This document shows, piece by piece, positions 1 to 10,798 of a stretch of 64,000 bases of DNA (within the stretch, counting starts at the first letter, position 1; each line of letters begins with the position of its first letter). Origin of the DNA: Comamonadaceae bacterium. Its GTDB lineage: Bacteria; Pseudomonadota; Gammaproteobacteria; Burkholderiales; Burkholderiaceae_C. The position numbers were made by a program, and so were the translations under genes. A model generated the notes under the pieces. The model was not told the origin of the DNA, did not search any database, and was given only the letters and a program-made list of their open reading frames with translations. The stretch spans positions 1 through 64,000 of the forward strand of contig CANJQN010000002.1 in assembly GCA_947476465.1 (NCBI GenBank), written 5' to 3'.

Positions 1-1401
1 CACCACGCGCAGCTTCATCAGCGCGGCCATGCGGATCGCGTTGCGGCTGTAGTCGCTGAAGGTCAGGAAGGTGCCGCCATAGGGGATGAAGCCGCCATGC
101 AGCGCCACGCCGTTCATGATGGCGGCCATGCCGAACTCGCGCACGCCGTAGTTGATGTGGCGGCCGATCTTGCCGTCTTCGGTCTTGACCACGGCACCGG
201 CCGCATCGAAGCGCAGCGCGGGTGTGCTCTTGGTGTTGGTGAGGTTGGAGCCGGTCAGATCGGCGCTGCCGCCCAGCAACTCGGGCAGGGCGGCGGTGAA
301 GGCTTCGAGCGCCAGCTGCGAGGCCTTGCGCGAGGCCACGGTCTCGGCCTTGGCATGGGCGGCCACCACGGTGTCCACCGCCACCTGGGCGAAGTTCTTG
401 GGCAGCTCACCCTTCATGCGGCGGGTGAATTCGGCGGCCTGCTCGGGGAAGGCAGCGGCGTAGCCGGCAAATCGCTCGGACCAGGCGGCCTGGGCCTTGA
501 CGCCTGTGGCACGGGCGTCCCAATCGGCATAGACCTCGGCCGGCACGGTGAAGGGCTCATGCGGCCAGCCCAGGGCGTCGCGGGTGAGCTTGATCTCGTC
601 GGCGCCGAGTGGCTCGCCGTGGGCCTTGGCCGTGTTGGCGCGGTTGGGGCTGCCCTTGCCGATGGCGGTCTTGGCGACGATCAGGGTGGGCTTGGCGCTG
701 CTGTTGCGGGCCTTGCCGATGGCCGCGTCGAGCGCGTCGATGTCATGGCCGTCGAGCGGGCCGATCACGTTCCAGCCGTAGGCTTTGAAGCGGGCGGGCG
801 TGTCGTCGATGAACCAGGGAGCGACCTGGCCGTCGATGGAGATGCCGTTGTCGTCATAGACGGCGATCAGCTTGTTCAGCTTCCACGCGCCGGCCAGCGC
901 GCAGGCCTCGTGGCTGATGCCTTCCATCAGGCAGCCGTCGCCCAGGAAGGTGTAGGTGTGGTGGTCGACGATGGCATGGCCGTCGCGGTTGAATTCGGCC
1001 GCCAGCAGCTTTTCGGCCAGCGCCATGCCCACCGCGTTGGTGATGCCCTGGCCCAGCGGGCCAGTGGTGGTTTCGACGCCCGGGGTGATGCCCGATTCCG
1101 GATGGCCGGCGGTCTTGCTGTGCAACTGGCGGAAGGCCCTGAGCTCTTCGATTGGCAGCGGGTAGCCGGTCAGGTGCAGCACCGAGTAGATGAGCATCGA
1201 GGCGTGGCCGTTGGACAGCACGAAGCGGTCGCGGTCGGCCCAGTGCGGATCGGCGGGGTTGTGTTTGAGGTGACGGCCCCAGAGGGCGACGGCCATGTCG
1301 GCCATGCCCATGGGCGCGCCCGGGTGTCCCGAGTTGGCTTGTTGAACAGCATCCATGGACAACGCGCGGATCGCGTTCGCCATTTGTTGGGGGTTGGCCA
1401 T
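1..1401 (-). CDS. tkt: Transketolase, 3' end missing
   Basis: Transketolase, the thiamine-diphosphate enzyme that moves two-carbon ketol units in the non-oxidative pentose phosphate or Calvin pathway in the cytosol. The N-terminal 467 residues are present. The SGHPGAP motif is at residues 24-30, the TPP-binding GDG followed by N is at about 154-180, and the pyrimidine-domain glutamate stretch YGVREFGM is near residue 415. The gene runs off the left edge of the window, so the last roughly 200 residues are not seen. The start ATG gives [15 protein letters not shown], the usual beginning for this family. It is divergent from the SpeH-like gene, with about 140 bases between them. A TAAAAT that could serve as a -10 for tkt lies at 1453-1458 on the minus strand. 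Confidence 0.95.
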   Translation of the reverse strand, partial: MANPQQMANAIRALSMDAVQQANSGHPGAPMGMADMAVALWGRHLKHNPADPHWADRDRFVLSNGHASMLIYSVLHLTGYPLPIEELRAFRQLHSKTAGHPESGITPGVETTTGPLGQGITNAVGMALAEKLLAAEFNRDGHAIVDHHTYTFLGDGCLMEGISHEACALAGAWKLNKLIAVYDDNGISIDGQVAPWFIDDTPARFKAYGWNVIGPLDGHDIDALDAAIGKARNSSAKPTLIVAKTAIGKGSPNRANTAKAHGEPLGADEIKLTRDALGWPHEPFTVPAEVYADWDARATGVKAQAAWSERFAGYAAAFPEQAAEFTRRMKGELPKNFAQVAVDTVVAAHAKAETVASRKASQLALEAFTAALPELLGGSADLTGSNLTNTKSTPALRFDAAGAVVKTEDGKIGRHINYGVREFGMAAIMNGVALHGGFIPYGGTFLTFSDYSRNAIRMAALMKLRVV

Positions 1402-1544
1402 CGAGGGGCAGCTCCGGAAAAGGGGCGGGGAGGAAGGGCGGGGAAGCCCGCGATTTTAGCCGGCCGGGCTGGCGCCCCCGCGGTGGCCCCGCCGCGTCGG
1501 ATGGCGACAGCCGTCGGCCAAGTGCGATGCTCTAAAGTGCGCCC

Positions 1545-1922
1545 ATGCGCGCACTCCACCTCACGGCCGACCTGTACCGCTGTCGCTGTGACAGCGGCTG
1601 GCTGACCGAGGCCGAGCGGCTGGGGAGCTGGTGCGTGCAGGCGGTGCGGGCCGTGGGGTGGCCGGTGGTCGGCCAGTGGTTCCACGGCTTCGCGCCGACC
1701 GATCGCGCCCCAGGTGGTGTGATGGTCACCGTGCTGACGGCCGACGCGCAGCTGTGCCTGCGCACGTGGCTGGCGCAGCAAGGCGTCACGATCGACGTGC
1801 AGGCCAGCAAGGCGTCCACGGACCGTGCGGCACAGGCGCGCGCGCTGATGGACGCATTGGTGGCCCGGCTGGCCCCCGAGTGGACAGAGCAGCGTTCGCT
1901 GGACCGGGGGGACGACGAATGA
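1545..1922 (+). CDS. S-adenosylmethionine decarboxylase-like protein lacking catalytic residues
   Basis: 125 residues that align end to end with the bacterial SpeH type of S-adenosylmethionine decarboxylase. Conserved landmarks include HLTADLY near the N-terminus, WFHGFAP at about 45-51 and the final ALMDALV helix. Active SpeH needs a serine in the ESH motif (it becomes the pyruvoyl group), a histidine in IHTWPE and a cysteine in the DVYTC strand. Here the matching stretches read TADAQ, LRTWLA and DVQASK, so all three are replaced. The protein should not self-process or decarboxylate by the known mechanism. It is probably a pseudoenzyme with a regulatory or unknown role. Its stop overlaps the murU start (ATGA), so it is likely translated in one operon with murU and pepP. 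Confidence 0.75.
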   Translation: MRALHLTADLYRCRCDSGWLTEAERLGSWCVQAVRAVGWPVVGQWFHGFAPTDRAPGGVMVTVLTADAQLCLRTWLAQQGVTIDVQASKASTDRAAQARALMDALVARLAPEWTEQRSLDRGDDE

Positions 1923-2647
1923 CAGCCGTGAGCCCCCTGGCCGACGCCATGTTGCTGGCCGCCGGCCGCGGCGAGCGCATGCGCCCGCTCACCGACCACT
2001 GCCCCAAGCCGCTGCTGGCGGTGCGGGGCCAGCCGCTGATGCGCTACCCCCTGCAGGCGCTGGCGCGCGCGGGCTTCGGGCGGGTCGTGGTCAACACCGC
2101 CTGGCTGGGGGACCAGATCGAGGCGGCCTTTGGTGCCGAGCCACCCGCCACCGACGCTGGTGGCCCGCTGCACATCGTCTACTCGCACGAGGGCCGGGAC
2201 TTCGGCGGCGCGCTGGAGACGGCCGGTGGCATCGCCCGCGCTCTGCCCCTGCTCGGCGAATTGTTCTGGGTGGTGGCCGGCGACGTCTTCATGCCCGGCT
2301 TTGAATTCAGCCGCCCGGCCTTCGAGCGCTTCGCCGCGGGCTCGCATCTGGCACACCTGTATCTGGTGCCCAACCCGCCGCACAACCCGCGCGGCGACTT
2401 CGGCCTGGCCGCCGACGGTCGGGCGCTGAACGACGCGCCCGAGCGCTACACCTATTCCACCGTGGGCCTGTACCGCAAGGCACTGTTCGACGGCCTGCCG
2501 GCGGGCAACCCGCAGGGCCTGAAAGCCCCGCTGGCGCCGCTGCTTCGGGCCGCGATGGACAATGGCCGGGTCACCGCAGAGATTTATCACGGGCCTTGGA
2601 CCGATGTCGGCACCCCCGAGCGGCTGGCCCAATTGAACGCACTATGA
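1919..2647 (+). CDS. murU: N-acetylmuramate-1-phosphate uridylyltransferase
   Basis: 242-residue nucleotidyltransferase of the sugar-phosphate type. It has the signature LAAGRGERMRPLT followed by PKPLL at residues 13-33 and a metal-binding GDV at about 121. Size and motif set fit MurU, which makes UDP-MurNAc from MurNAc-1-phosphate in the peptidoglycan recycling route used by Pseudomonas and many betaproteobacteria. The partner kinase gene amgK is also in this window, next to lptD at 13.2 kb. The ATG overlaps the preceding stop (ATGA), and the murU stop overlaps the pepP start in the same way, so the three genes form a translationally coupled operon. A hexose-1-phosphate nucleotidyltransferase with another sugar cannot be excluded from motifs alone. 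Confidence 0.82.
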   Translation: MTAVSPLADAMLLAAGRGERMRPLTDHCPKPLLAVRGQPLMRYPLQALARAGFGRVVVNTAWLGDQIEAAFGAEPPATDAGGPLHIVYSHEGRDFGGALETAGGIARALPLLGELFWVVAGDVFMPGFEFSRPAFERFAAGSHLAHLYLVPNPPHNPRGDFGLAADGRALNDAPERYTYSTVGLYRKALFDGLPAGNPQGLKAPLAPLLRAAMDNGRVTAEIYHGPWTDVGTPERLAQLNAL

Positions 2648-4029
2648 GCAACACCCTCTACGCCCAGCGCCGCGCCCGCGTCGCCCAACAGATCGGCCCC
2701 CAGGGCATCGCCCTCATTCCTACCGCGCTCGAGCGCCCGCGCAACCGCGACAACGATTTCCTGTTCCGCTTCGACAGCTACTTTCACTACCTCACCGGCT
2801 TCACCGAACCCAACGCCTTTCTGGTCATCACCGGCGACGGCAAGAGCACGCTGCTGTGCGCGCCCAAGGACGCCGAGCGCGAGATCTGGGACGGCTATCG
2901 ATTGGGCCCGCAGGCCGCGCCCGCCGCACTGACGGTGGACGCCGCGCTGCCGATCGGCGAGCTCGATGCGCAGCTGCCACGCCTGCTGGAAAACCGCGAG
3001 GTGGTGTGGTTCCCCTTTGCCATCCACGAGGGCCTGGAGGCGCGCGTGGGCGGCTGGCTGACGAAGGTGCGGGCGCGGGTGCGCTTCGGCGCGCTGTGCC
3101 CCGAGCAGCAGCGTGACCTGTGCGGCATCCTCGACGAGATGCGGCTGGTCAAGGACGCGCACGAGCAGGACCTGATGCGCCGCGCGGCGGCCATCAGCGC
3201 CCGCGCCCATGTGCGCGCCATGCGCACCAGCGCCCGGATGCTGCGCGCCGGCCAGGAAGTGCGCGAATACCACCTCGACGCTGAACTGCTGCACGAGTTC
3301 AGAGCCGGCGGTTCGCAGTGCGCCGCCTACGGCTCGATCGTGGCGGCGGGGGCGAACGCGTGCGTATTGCACTACCGCGCTGACGTCGCGCCCGTGCGGG
3401 ACGGCGAGCTGGTGCTGATCGACGCCGGCTGCGAACTCGATGGCTACGCCAGCGACGTCACCCGAACCTTCCCGGCCAACGGCCGCTTCACCGGCCCGCA
3501 GCGCGCCTTGTACGATCTGGTGCTGGCGTCTCAGGAAGCGGCCGTGGCCGTCACGAAGCCCGGGGCGCGGTTCACCGACCCGCACGAGGCCAGCGTGAAA
3601 GTGCTGGCGCAAGGCATGCTCGACCTGGGCCTGCTGGATCGAAGCAAGGTCGGTGGCCTGCAGGACGTGATCGACAGCCGCGCGTATTTCCAGTTCTACA
3701 TGCACCGCACCGGCCACTGGCTGGGCATGGATGTGCACGATTGCGGCAGCTACGTGGAGCCGGGCGAGGTGGGCCAGGTGAGCGAGCGCAAGGACCCGGT
3801 GTCTGGCGAGACGATCCAGAACCGTCCCAGCCGCGTGCTCCGGCCGGGCATGGTGCTCACCATCGAGCCGGGCATTTATGTGCGGCCGGCCGCCGGCGTG
3901 CCGCCGCAGTTTCACGACATCGGCATCCGCATCGAGGACGACGCGATCGTGACCGAGGGCGGCTGCGAACTGATCTCGCGCGGCGTGCCGGTGAAAGCCG
4001 ACGAGATCGAGGCGTTGATGGCGGGTTGA
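2644..4029 (+). CDS. pepP: Xaa-Pro aminopeptidase (aminopeptidase P)
   Basis: 461-residue M24-family metallopeptidase that removes the N-terminal residue from peptides with proline in position two. It has an N-terminal aminopeptidase-P domain followed by the pita-bread catalytic fold. The dinuclear metal ligands are visible: Asp in LIDAGCE, Asp in SDVTRTFP, His in HRTGHWLGMDVHD, Glu in TIEPGIY and Glu in GIRIEDD. Length is close to E. coli PepP (about 440). The start MSNTLYAQRRARV overlaps the murU stop by an ATGA junction. It ends 10 bases from the stop of a convergent gene. Confidence 0.93.
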   Translation: MSNTLYAQRRARVAQQIGPQGIALIPTALERPRNRDNDFLFRFDSYFHYLTGFTEPNAFLVITGDGKSTLLCAPKDAEREIWDGYRLGPQAAPAALTVDAALPIGELDAQLPRLLENREVVWFPFAIHEGLEARVGGWLTKVRARVRFGALCPEQQRDLCGILDEMRLVKDAHEQDLMRRAAAISARAHVRAMRTSARMLRAGQEVREYHLDAELLHEFRAGGSQCAAYGSIVAAGANACVLHYRADVAPVRDGELVLIDAGCELDGYASDVTRTFPANGRFTGPQRALYDLVLASQEAAVAVTKPGARFTDPHEASVKVLAQGMLDLGLLDRSKVGGLQDVIDSRAYFQFYMHRTGHWLGMDVHDCGSYVEPGEVGQVSERKDPVSGETIQNRPSRVLRPGMVLTIEPGIYVRPAAGVPPQFHDIGIRIEDDAIVTEGGCELISRGVPVKADEIEALMAG

Positions 4030-4039
4030 TACCGCGCGG

Positions 4040-4714
4040 TCAATCGGGAGGCAGGTCGTTCGGAAGGGCCCCCGGCAGCTCGGCGAGCTCGCGGTCATCG
4101 AGATCTGTCGACACCTCGACAGGCGGCGGCGCCACTGGCACGGGCGGTTGGACGGCTTGGAGGCCTTTGATCGCCGCGCCAACCTCGTATTGGCGCTGCT
4201 GCAGTTCTTGCTTTTCTTGCGGCTCCAGCAGATGCCGACTGTGCAGACCGCGCCGCACACAGTTGAGGGAATCGCGGCCACCCAAGGCGCAGCCCAAGGC
4301 GAGCAGGATGCTGCCGGGCACGATCAGATCCTGTGAGCCCCTGTTGATCGACGCCAGTAGCAAGCCCATCCCGATGCCACCCAACACAATCATGGCGCAG
4401 GTCATGTCGTTGGGCTGGATCTCGTGGTTATCCAGGAAGTGGCTTGCGTTCCAATGCCGCTCCAGACGTTGGGTCAGGGTCCGATGTGCAGCTTGCAGCG
4501 AGGCCAGGCTGGGCTCGGGGTTGGCCGCCGCTCGCACCAAGGTCTCCTGCGCCGTGGTGTGGACATTGTGGTCGGCGATCTGGACAACGACATGCGCGCC
4601 CATCTGGCCGGGTTGGCCGATCTGCTCGCCTTGTCCGACCCGCCCGGTCGGGTGAGATGAAGCCTGGCTTTGACCGGGGGTGACGATTTGAAATGCAGCG
4701 CGAGGAACAACCAT
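4040..4714 (-). CDS. Hypothetical two-helix membrane protein
   Basis: 224 residues, not recognised. The start is well supported by AGGAGG seven bases upstream of the ATG. Residues 1-50 are polar. Residues 55-100 look helical with repeated Leu and Ala. Two hydrophobic segments at about 104-122 and 129-146 could form a transmembrane hairpin. A charged helical stretch rich in Gln and Glu (165-180) and a Pro-rich acidic tail (189-224) follow. The gene stands alone, convergent with pepP and divergent from maeB. An inner-membrane protein is likely; nothing indicates a specific job. Confidence 0.7.
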   Translation of the reverse strand: MVVPRAAFQIVTPGQSQASSHPTGRVGQGEQIGQPGQMGAHVVVQIADHNVHTTAQETLVRAAANPEPSLASLQAAHRTLTQRLERHWNASHFLDNHEIQPNDMTCAMIVLGGIGMGLLLASINRGSQDLIVPGSILLALGCALGGRDSLNCVRRGLHSRHLLEPQEKQELQQRQYEVGAAIKGLQAVQPPVPVAPPPVEVSTDLDDRELAELPGALPNDLPPD

Positions 4715-4876
4715 TTTCGACCTCCTGTGGGGAATGCACGGTGTGTGACACCACGGAGCAAGGTGTCGCACCGGTTTCTTTACGACGGCTGACGATCCCG
4801 TGGCCGCCCCGCTCAAGCGGGACGGCACGCCGCCTCTTGCAGCTTGCAGGTTGCTGGCAGCCCAATGACCCGGGAC

Positions 4877-4882
4877 TACAAT
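4877..4882 (+). promoter_or_regulatory. Possible -10 box of maeB
   Basis: TACAAT lies about 58 bases upstream of the maeB start. A weak -35 (CTGGCA) sits 17 bases further up. The 225-base gap between the divergent membrane-protein gene and maeB holds no gene. Confidence 0.3.
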
Positions 4883-4939
4883 CGCAGCCCCTTGAGAACC
4901 GTGTGGCGAGACTTGCCGCACCCGCCGGAGACACCCGAC

Positions 4940-7252
<2,313 letters not shown>

Positions 7253-7393
7253 CACCAGACGAGCGCTGTCGTGATAGCGTGTACTCACTAGATAGCCTGA
7301 CCGCATGGGCGTCAAAGCTCTTGTTGTGTGCCCAAAATCTGTGCGGCCGCTTGCCTTTTGGGTCGGGATGCCTCACACTCGCGCTCTTGAAAT

Positions 7394-7409
7394 TCCGGGT
7401 TTACCCGGA
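7394..7409. promoter_or_regulatory. Perfect palindrome upstream of the RNase gene
   Basis: Two 7-base arms (TCCGGGT and ACCCGGA) separated by TT, 40 bases before the RNase start. It could be an operator or a short leader hairpin. The rest of the 7253-7449 gap holds no gene. Confidence 0.35.
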
Positions 7410-7449
7410 CAGTAGCGTTCAGCAAGGCCACCCCAAGAAGGTCCGTTTC

Positions 7450-7845
7450 ATGTCGCCGATTGTCGCCGTCAAGTTTGCGCTCACTAGCGTAATTTTGGCA
7501 GTGGCGTTCACCGGTGTGGCCCCAGCAAGGTCACCGGTCGAAGCCCGATCAGCCAGCCAGGCCAGCGTTTCGCTGGCGCAGCTGCCACGGCAAGCACATG
7601 AAACCTACGAACGGATCCGCGAAGGCGGTCCGTTTCCTTTCGACAAAGATGGTTCGGTGTTCGGAAATCGCGAAAGGCTGCTGCCGCTTGAGAAGCGGGG
7701 CTACTGGCGAGAGTACACCGTCAAGACGCCAGGATCACGCGACCGGGGGGCCCGGCGCATTGTTTGCGGAGGCCCCGCCAGGACACCGCATGCTTGTTTT
7801 TACACCGCAGATCATTACGCCAGTTTTCGCAAGATCGTGGAGTGA
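7450..7845 (+). CDS. Secreted guanyl-specific ribonuclease (N1/T1, RNase Sa type)
   Basis: 131 residues. An N-terminal signal peptide (hydrophobic residues about 8-25, ending at APARS) is followed by a microbial guanyl-RNase domain. The family motif GGPFPFDKDGSVFGNRE is at about 56-72. The catalytic Glu is in WREYTV, Arg in RGARRIV and His in TADHY near the C-terminus, matching the Glu/Arg/His triad of RNase Sa and barnase. Two cysteines in the last third may form a disulfide, which fits export. The next gene, six bases on, encodes a barstar-family inhibitor, so the pair is a toxin with its immunity protein. Base composition is less GC-rich than flanking genes, which hints at transfer. Confidence 0.88.
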   Translation: MSPIVAVKFALTSVILAVAFTGVAPARSPVEARSASQASVSLAQLPRQAHETYERIREGGPFPFDKDGSVFGNRERLLPLEKRGYWREYTVKTPGSRDRGARRIVCGGPARTPHACFYTADHYASFRKIVE

Positions 7846-7851
7846 ACCCGA

Positions 7852-8322
7852 ATGAAGCGGGACTATTTTTTGAACATTGAAAGAGCAGCGGAGATGGATA
7901 AATCCCTTCGCCCACAGATCACTGAGCCGCCGCTCAGGGGTGTGCGCAGCAACATCGTGCAGTCAATCCGCGCCCACCGGGTGCCGGAGCTGCAGGACGC
8001 CGCCAGCGCGCTCGGCCACCACTTCCTGTATGCGAATCTCGCCCCGGCGCTGAGCAAGCAGGACATTCTTGACTTGCTGGCCCAGCAATTCATTTTGCCG
8101 GCGCACTTCGGCAAGAACTTCGATGCCCTTTACGACTGCATGACCGATCCGGTCCACAAGTCCGGTCCGCAACCGGGTTTCATCGTGGTGCTCGAGCAGA
8201 TCCCGGCCAATGCCAAGTTTGACAAGGAAGCGCGCGAGCAGCTTCTGGACATCTTCCGCGACACGGCCGACTACTGGGGAGACCGGAAGATACCGTTTCG
8301 GTGCTTCTATTCTTTTCTGTAG
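7852..8322 (+). CDS. Barstar-family ribonuclease inhibitor
   Basis: 156 residues. The barstar fold covers about residues 60-156, with the signature FGKNFDALYDCMTDP. This helix-loop normally plugs the RNase active site with acidic residues. The protein has an N-terminal extension of about 50 residues beyond the usual 90-residue barstar. The gene follows the RNase gene by six bases and probably protects the producer from the RNase before export. ATG at 7852 has GTGGAG nine bases upstream; an internal ATG at 7894 is a possible alternative. Confidence 0.88.
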   Translation: MKRDYFLNIERAAEMDKSLRPQITEPPLRGVRSNIVQSIRAHRVPELQDAASALGHHFLYANLAPALSKQDILDLLAQQFILPAHFGKNFDALYDCMTDPVHKSGPQPGFIVVLEQIPANAKFDKEAREQLLDIFRDTADYWGDRKIPFRCFYSFL

Positions 8323-8356
8323 CCCGTTCTGCACACACCAGCCAAGCAGAACGGGC
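8322..8356 (+). terminator. Hairpin directly after barstar stop
   Basis: A perfect 11-base stem (GCCCGTTCTGC pairing with GCAGAACGGGC) with a 13-base loop starts inside the barstar stop codon. There is no T tract, so it may act as an mRNA 3' stabiliser or a weak terminator. Confidence 0.5.
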
Positions 8357-8530
8357 GAATGAGGCTCAAGGCACCGACACCCCCGCAGCGGGTCCGGTCA
8401 CCGAAACCGGCGAGAAGATGCCCACCGACAAACTGGTCGATGTGTCTCCGCTGGCACTGCGCATGAGCAGTCCCTTCAATGCGGGCTATTGGCTCGCGGC
8501 GGCCTGACCGCGGACTCCACCGCCCAACGA

Positions 8531-8560
8531 AATGGCCCGGATGTCCCGGGCCATTTTTTT
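8531..8560 (+). terminator. Rho-independent terminator
   Basis: Ten-base stem (AATGGCCCGG / CCGGGCCATT) with an ATGTC loop, running into seven T. It ends rightward transcription from the RNase/barstar operon and lies in the convergent gap with rsmA. Between 8357 and 8530 only an unconvincing short reading frame is seen. Confidence 0.88.
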
Positions 8561-8602
8561 GCCTGATGCGGCGCGCCTCGGAGGTCGCGCCGCCCGAGGC
8601 GC

Positions 8603-9379
8603 TCAAGCCGCTCCCGCAGCGGGGGCGAGGCTTGCCGCCAGCGCCACGAATTCCTCCGGCGGCACTTCCTCGGCGCGGCGCTGGGTGTCAAAGCCCGCTG
8701 GGTGGCCACGCTGCTCCAGCCACTTGCCCAGGGTGTGGCGCAGCAGTTTGCGCCGCTGGCTGAAGGCGACCTGGACGAGCTGCGACAGCAGGCCGGCATC
8801 GACCGGCGCCGGTTCCGCACGCGGCACCATGCGCACCACCGCGCTGTCGACCCTGGGCGGTGGCTCGAACGCCTGCGGCGGCACGAACAGCACGTTCTCC
8901 ATCTCGTAGCGCCACTGCAGCATGACCGACAGCCGCCCGTACGCCGCGGTGGCGGGGGAAGCGACCATGCGGTCGATGACTTCCTTTTGCAGCATGAAGT
9001 GCTGGTCGGCCACGCAGTCGGCCACCGGCAACAGATGGAACAGGATGGGCGTGGAGATGTTGTAGGGCAGGTTGCCCACGACCCGCAGCCCGCGGCCGGC
9101 CTCGGCCCGCAAGCGCGCGAAGTCGACGCGCAGCACATCGGACTCGATCACCTCCAGCTGCGGGTGCTGGCGCAGGCGGGCGGCCAGATCGCGGTCAAGT
9201 TCGATGACGGTCAGGCGCCCCAGGCGCTCGACCAGGGGCTGGGTCAGGGCGGCCAGGCCCGGGCCGATCTCGACCATGGCGTCGCCGGGCCGGGGATCGA
9301 TCGCACGGACGATGGCGTCGATGATGGCGCCGTCCGACAGGAAGTGCTGGCCGAAGCGCTTGCGGGCAATGTGTTTCAC
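8603..9379 (-). CDS. rsmA: 16S rRNA dimethyladenosine transferase
   Basis: 258-residue KsgA/RsmA, which dimethylates the two adjacent adenosines near the 3' end of 16S rRNA. The SAM motif [11 protein letters not shown] and the catalytic NLPYNIS motif are present. The GTG start gives [14 protein letters not shown], matching the usual [14 protein letters not shown] start of the family, and lies 13 bases after the surA stop. An ATG 18 codons upstream would overlap surA. In E. coli pdxA separates surA and ksgA; here pdxA is absent between them. Confidence 0.93.
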   Translation of the reverse strand: MKHIARKRFGQHFLSDGAIIDAIVRAIDPRPGDAMVEIGPGLAALTQPLVERLGRLTVIELDRDLAARLRQHPQLEVIESDVLRVDFARLRAEAGRGLRVVGNLPYNISTPILFHLLPVADCVADQHFMLQKEVIDRMVASPATAAYGRLSVMLQWRYEMENVLFVPPQAFEPPPRVDSAVVRMVPRAEPAPVDAGLLSQLVQVAFSQRRKLLRHTLGKWLEQRGHPAGFDTQRRAEEVPPEEFVALAASLAPAAGAA

Positions 9380-9392
9380 CGCTGGCGCCGCG

Positions 9393-10796
9393 TCACTGTG
9401 GAGGCTCGCGGTACTCCACGTAAGCGCGGCCACGCACGTCGATCGCCCACTGGATGTAGGCCTCTTGCTCCTTCTTCTCTCGCAGCTGATTGCGGGCGAC
9501 CTCGCGCAGCTCGCGCGGACCGAGCGCCTGCTCGCGCCGCTCGACCAGCTGGATCAGGTGCAGGCCGAAGCGCGACTGCACCGGCGGTGACACCTGGCCT
9601 GGACGCAGTGCGTTGAGCGCCTCCTCGAACTCGGGCACGAAGGTGCCGGGCCCGGCCCAGCCGAGGTCGCCGCCATTGCGGGCACTGGCATCCTGGGAGT
9701 GGTCGCGGGCGAGGTCGGCGAAGGTGGCCAGGGCGTTGTCGATGCGGCGCTTGAAATCCTCCAACCTCTGGCGGGCTGCCGCTTCGGTGAGCTGAGCGTT
9801 CGGGCGCAGCAGGATGTGCCGCGCATGCTGCTGCACAACGGCCGCGCCGACGCTGCTGGGTTGGCGCTTTTCGACGAGCTTGAGCACATGGAAGCCGGCG
9901 CCCGATTGCACCACCGCGCTGACACCGCCCACCGGCAGGCGTTGCGTCGCCTCGACGAACAGCGGCGGATAACGGTCCGCTGGCCGCATGCCAATGACAC
10001 CACCAGTGGCTGCGGCGCCGGGGGCGTCGGAAAACTCCCGCGCCAAGGCGGAAAAATCCTCGCCGCGCAGGGCCCGCTGCTGGATGCGCTCGGCTTTGGC
10101 CTGAAGCTCGCGCGCCAGCGCCGGGGCGGCGTCTTCCGGGGCGGCCACAAGGATGTGACCGAGGTTGAGATCCTGCGGGCCGCCGGCTGCAGCCGCGTCC
10201 TGCTCGCGCATGAATTGCTCGACTTCGCCTTCGGAGACCCGCACCCGCGGCGTGACCTCGCGATCGCGCAGGCGCGCCAGAATCAGCTCGTTGCGCAGGT
10301 CTTGCCGGAACGATTCGACCGAAATGCCTTCCGTGGCCAGCCGCCGATGCAGGTCGGCCAGCGTGACCCGGTTCTGCTGCGCGACGTTCAGCTCGGCCGC
10401 ATCGACCATGGCCTCGTCGACCCGGATTCCGCCCTCGCGGGCCAGCTGAAGCTGGGCCCGCTCGGTGATGAGCCGATCAAGCACCAGGCGCGCGAGTTGC
10501 TCGCGCGGCGGCGGGCGCGTGCCCTGTTGCTCCAGGTCGCGCTCGATGCGGCCCAGGCGCGCCCGCGCCTCGTTGTTGGTGATGGGCTCGGAGTTGACGA
10601 TGGCGACGATGTAGTCGGCCTGACGGGACGCCTGGGGGGCCCCCGCCGCGGGCGCGGCCGGCGCGGCGGGGGTGGCGGCGCCGCCAGGCCCCATGCGCAG
10701 CTGGGCGCCAGCCGGCGCCGTCAGGCAAAACATTGTTGCGGCGGCGGCCAGCCACAGCGCAGCGCCACGGAAGCGGGGAATTTCGCGTGCAATCAT
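9393..10796 (-). CDS. surA: Periplasmic chaperone and peptidyl-prolyl isomerase SurA
   Basis: 467 residues. A signal peptide (hydrophobic stretch to APAGA, about residue 31) is followed by a low-complexity Ala/Pro linker, the SurA N-terminal chaperone domain and two parvulin domains. The parvulin domains start at LNLGHILVA (about 205) and [11 protein letters not shown] (about 335). SurA escorts outer-membrane proteins, and LptD is a known client. Its gene starts two bases after the lptD stop, so the two are co-translated. Confidence 0.93.
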   Translation of the reverse strand: MIAREIPRFRGAALWLAAAATMFCLTAPAGAQLRMGPGGAATPAAPAAPAAGAPQASRQADYIVAIVNSEPITNNEARARLGRIERDLEQQGTRPPPREQLARLVLDRLITERAQLQLAREGGIRVDEAMVDAAELNVAQQNRVTLADLHRRLATEGISVESFRQDLRNELILARLRDREVTPRVRVSEGEVEQFMREQDAAAAGGPQDLNLGHILVAAPEDAAPALARELQAKAERIQQRALRGEDFSALAREFSDAPGAAATGGVIGMRPADRYPPLFVEATQRLPVGGVSAVVQSGAGFHVLKLVEKRQPSSVGAAVVQQHARHILLRPNAQLTEAAARQRLEDFKRRIDNALATFADLARDHSQDASARNGGDLGWAGPGTFVPEFEEALNALRPGQVSPPVQSRFGLHLIQLVERREQALGPRELREVARNQLREKKEQEAYIQWAIDVRGRAYVEYREPPQ

Positions 10797-10798
10797 GG

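Noticed and set aside
97..1605. 502-codon plus-strand frame over transketolase
   Set aside because: Gly/Val-rich antisense shadow of a conserved gene.
8357..8507. Short plus-strand frame after barstar (possible start at 8418)
   Set aside because: Only 29 codons from the best start and no similarity; kept as unassigned sequence before the terminator.
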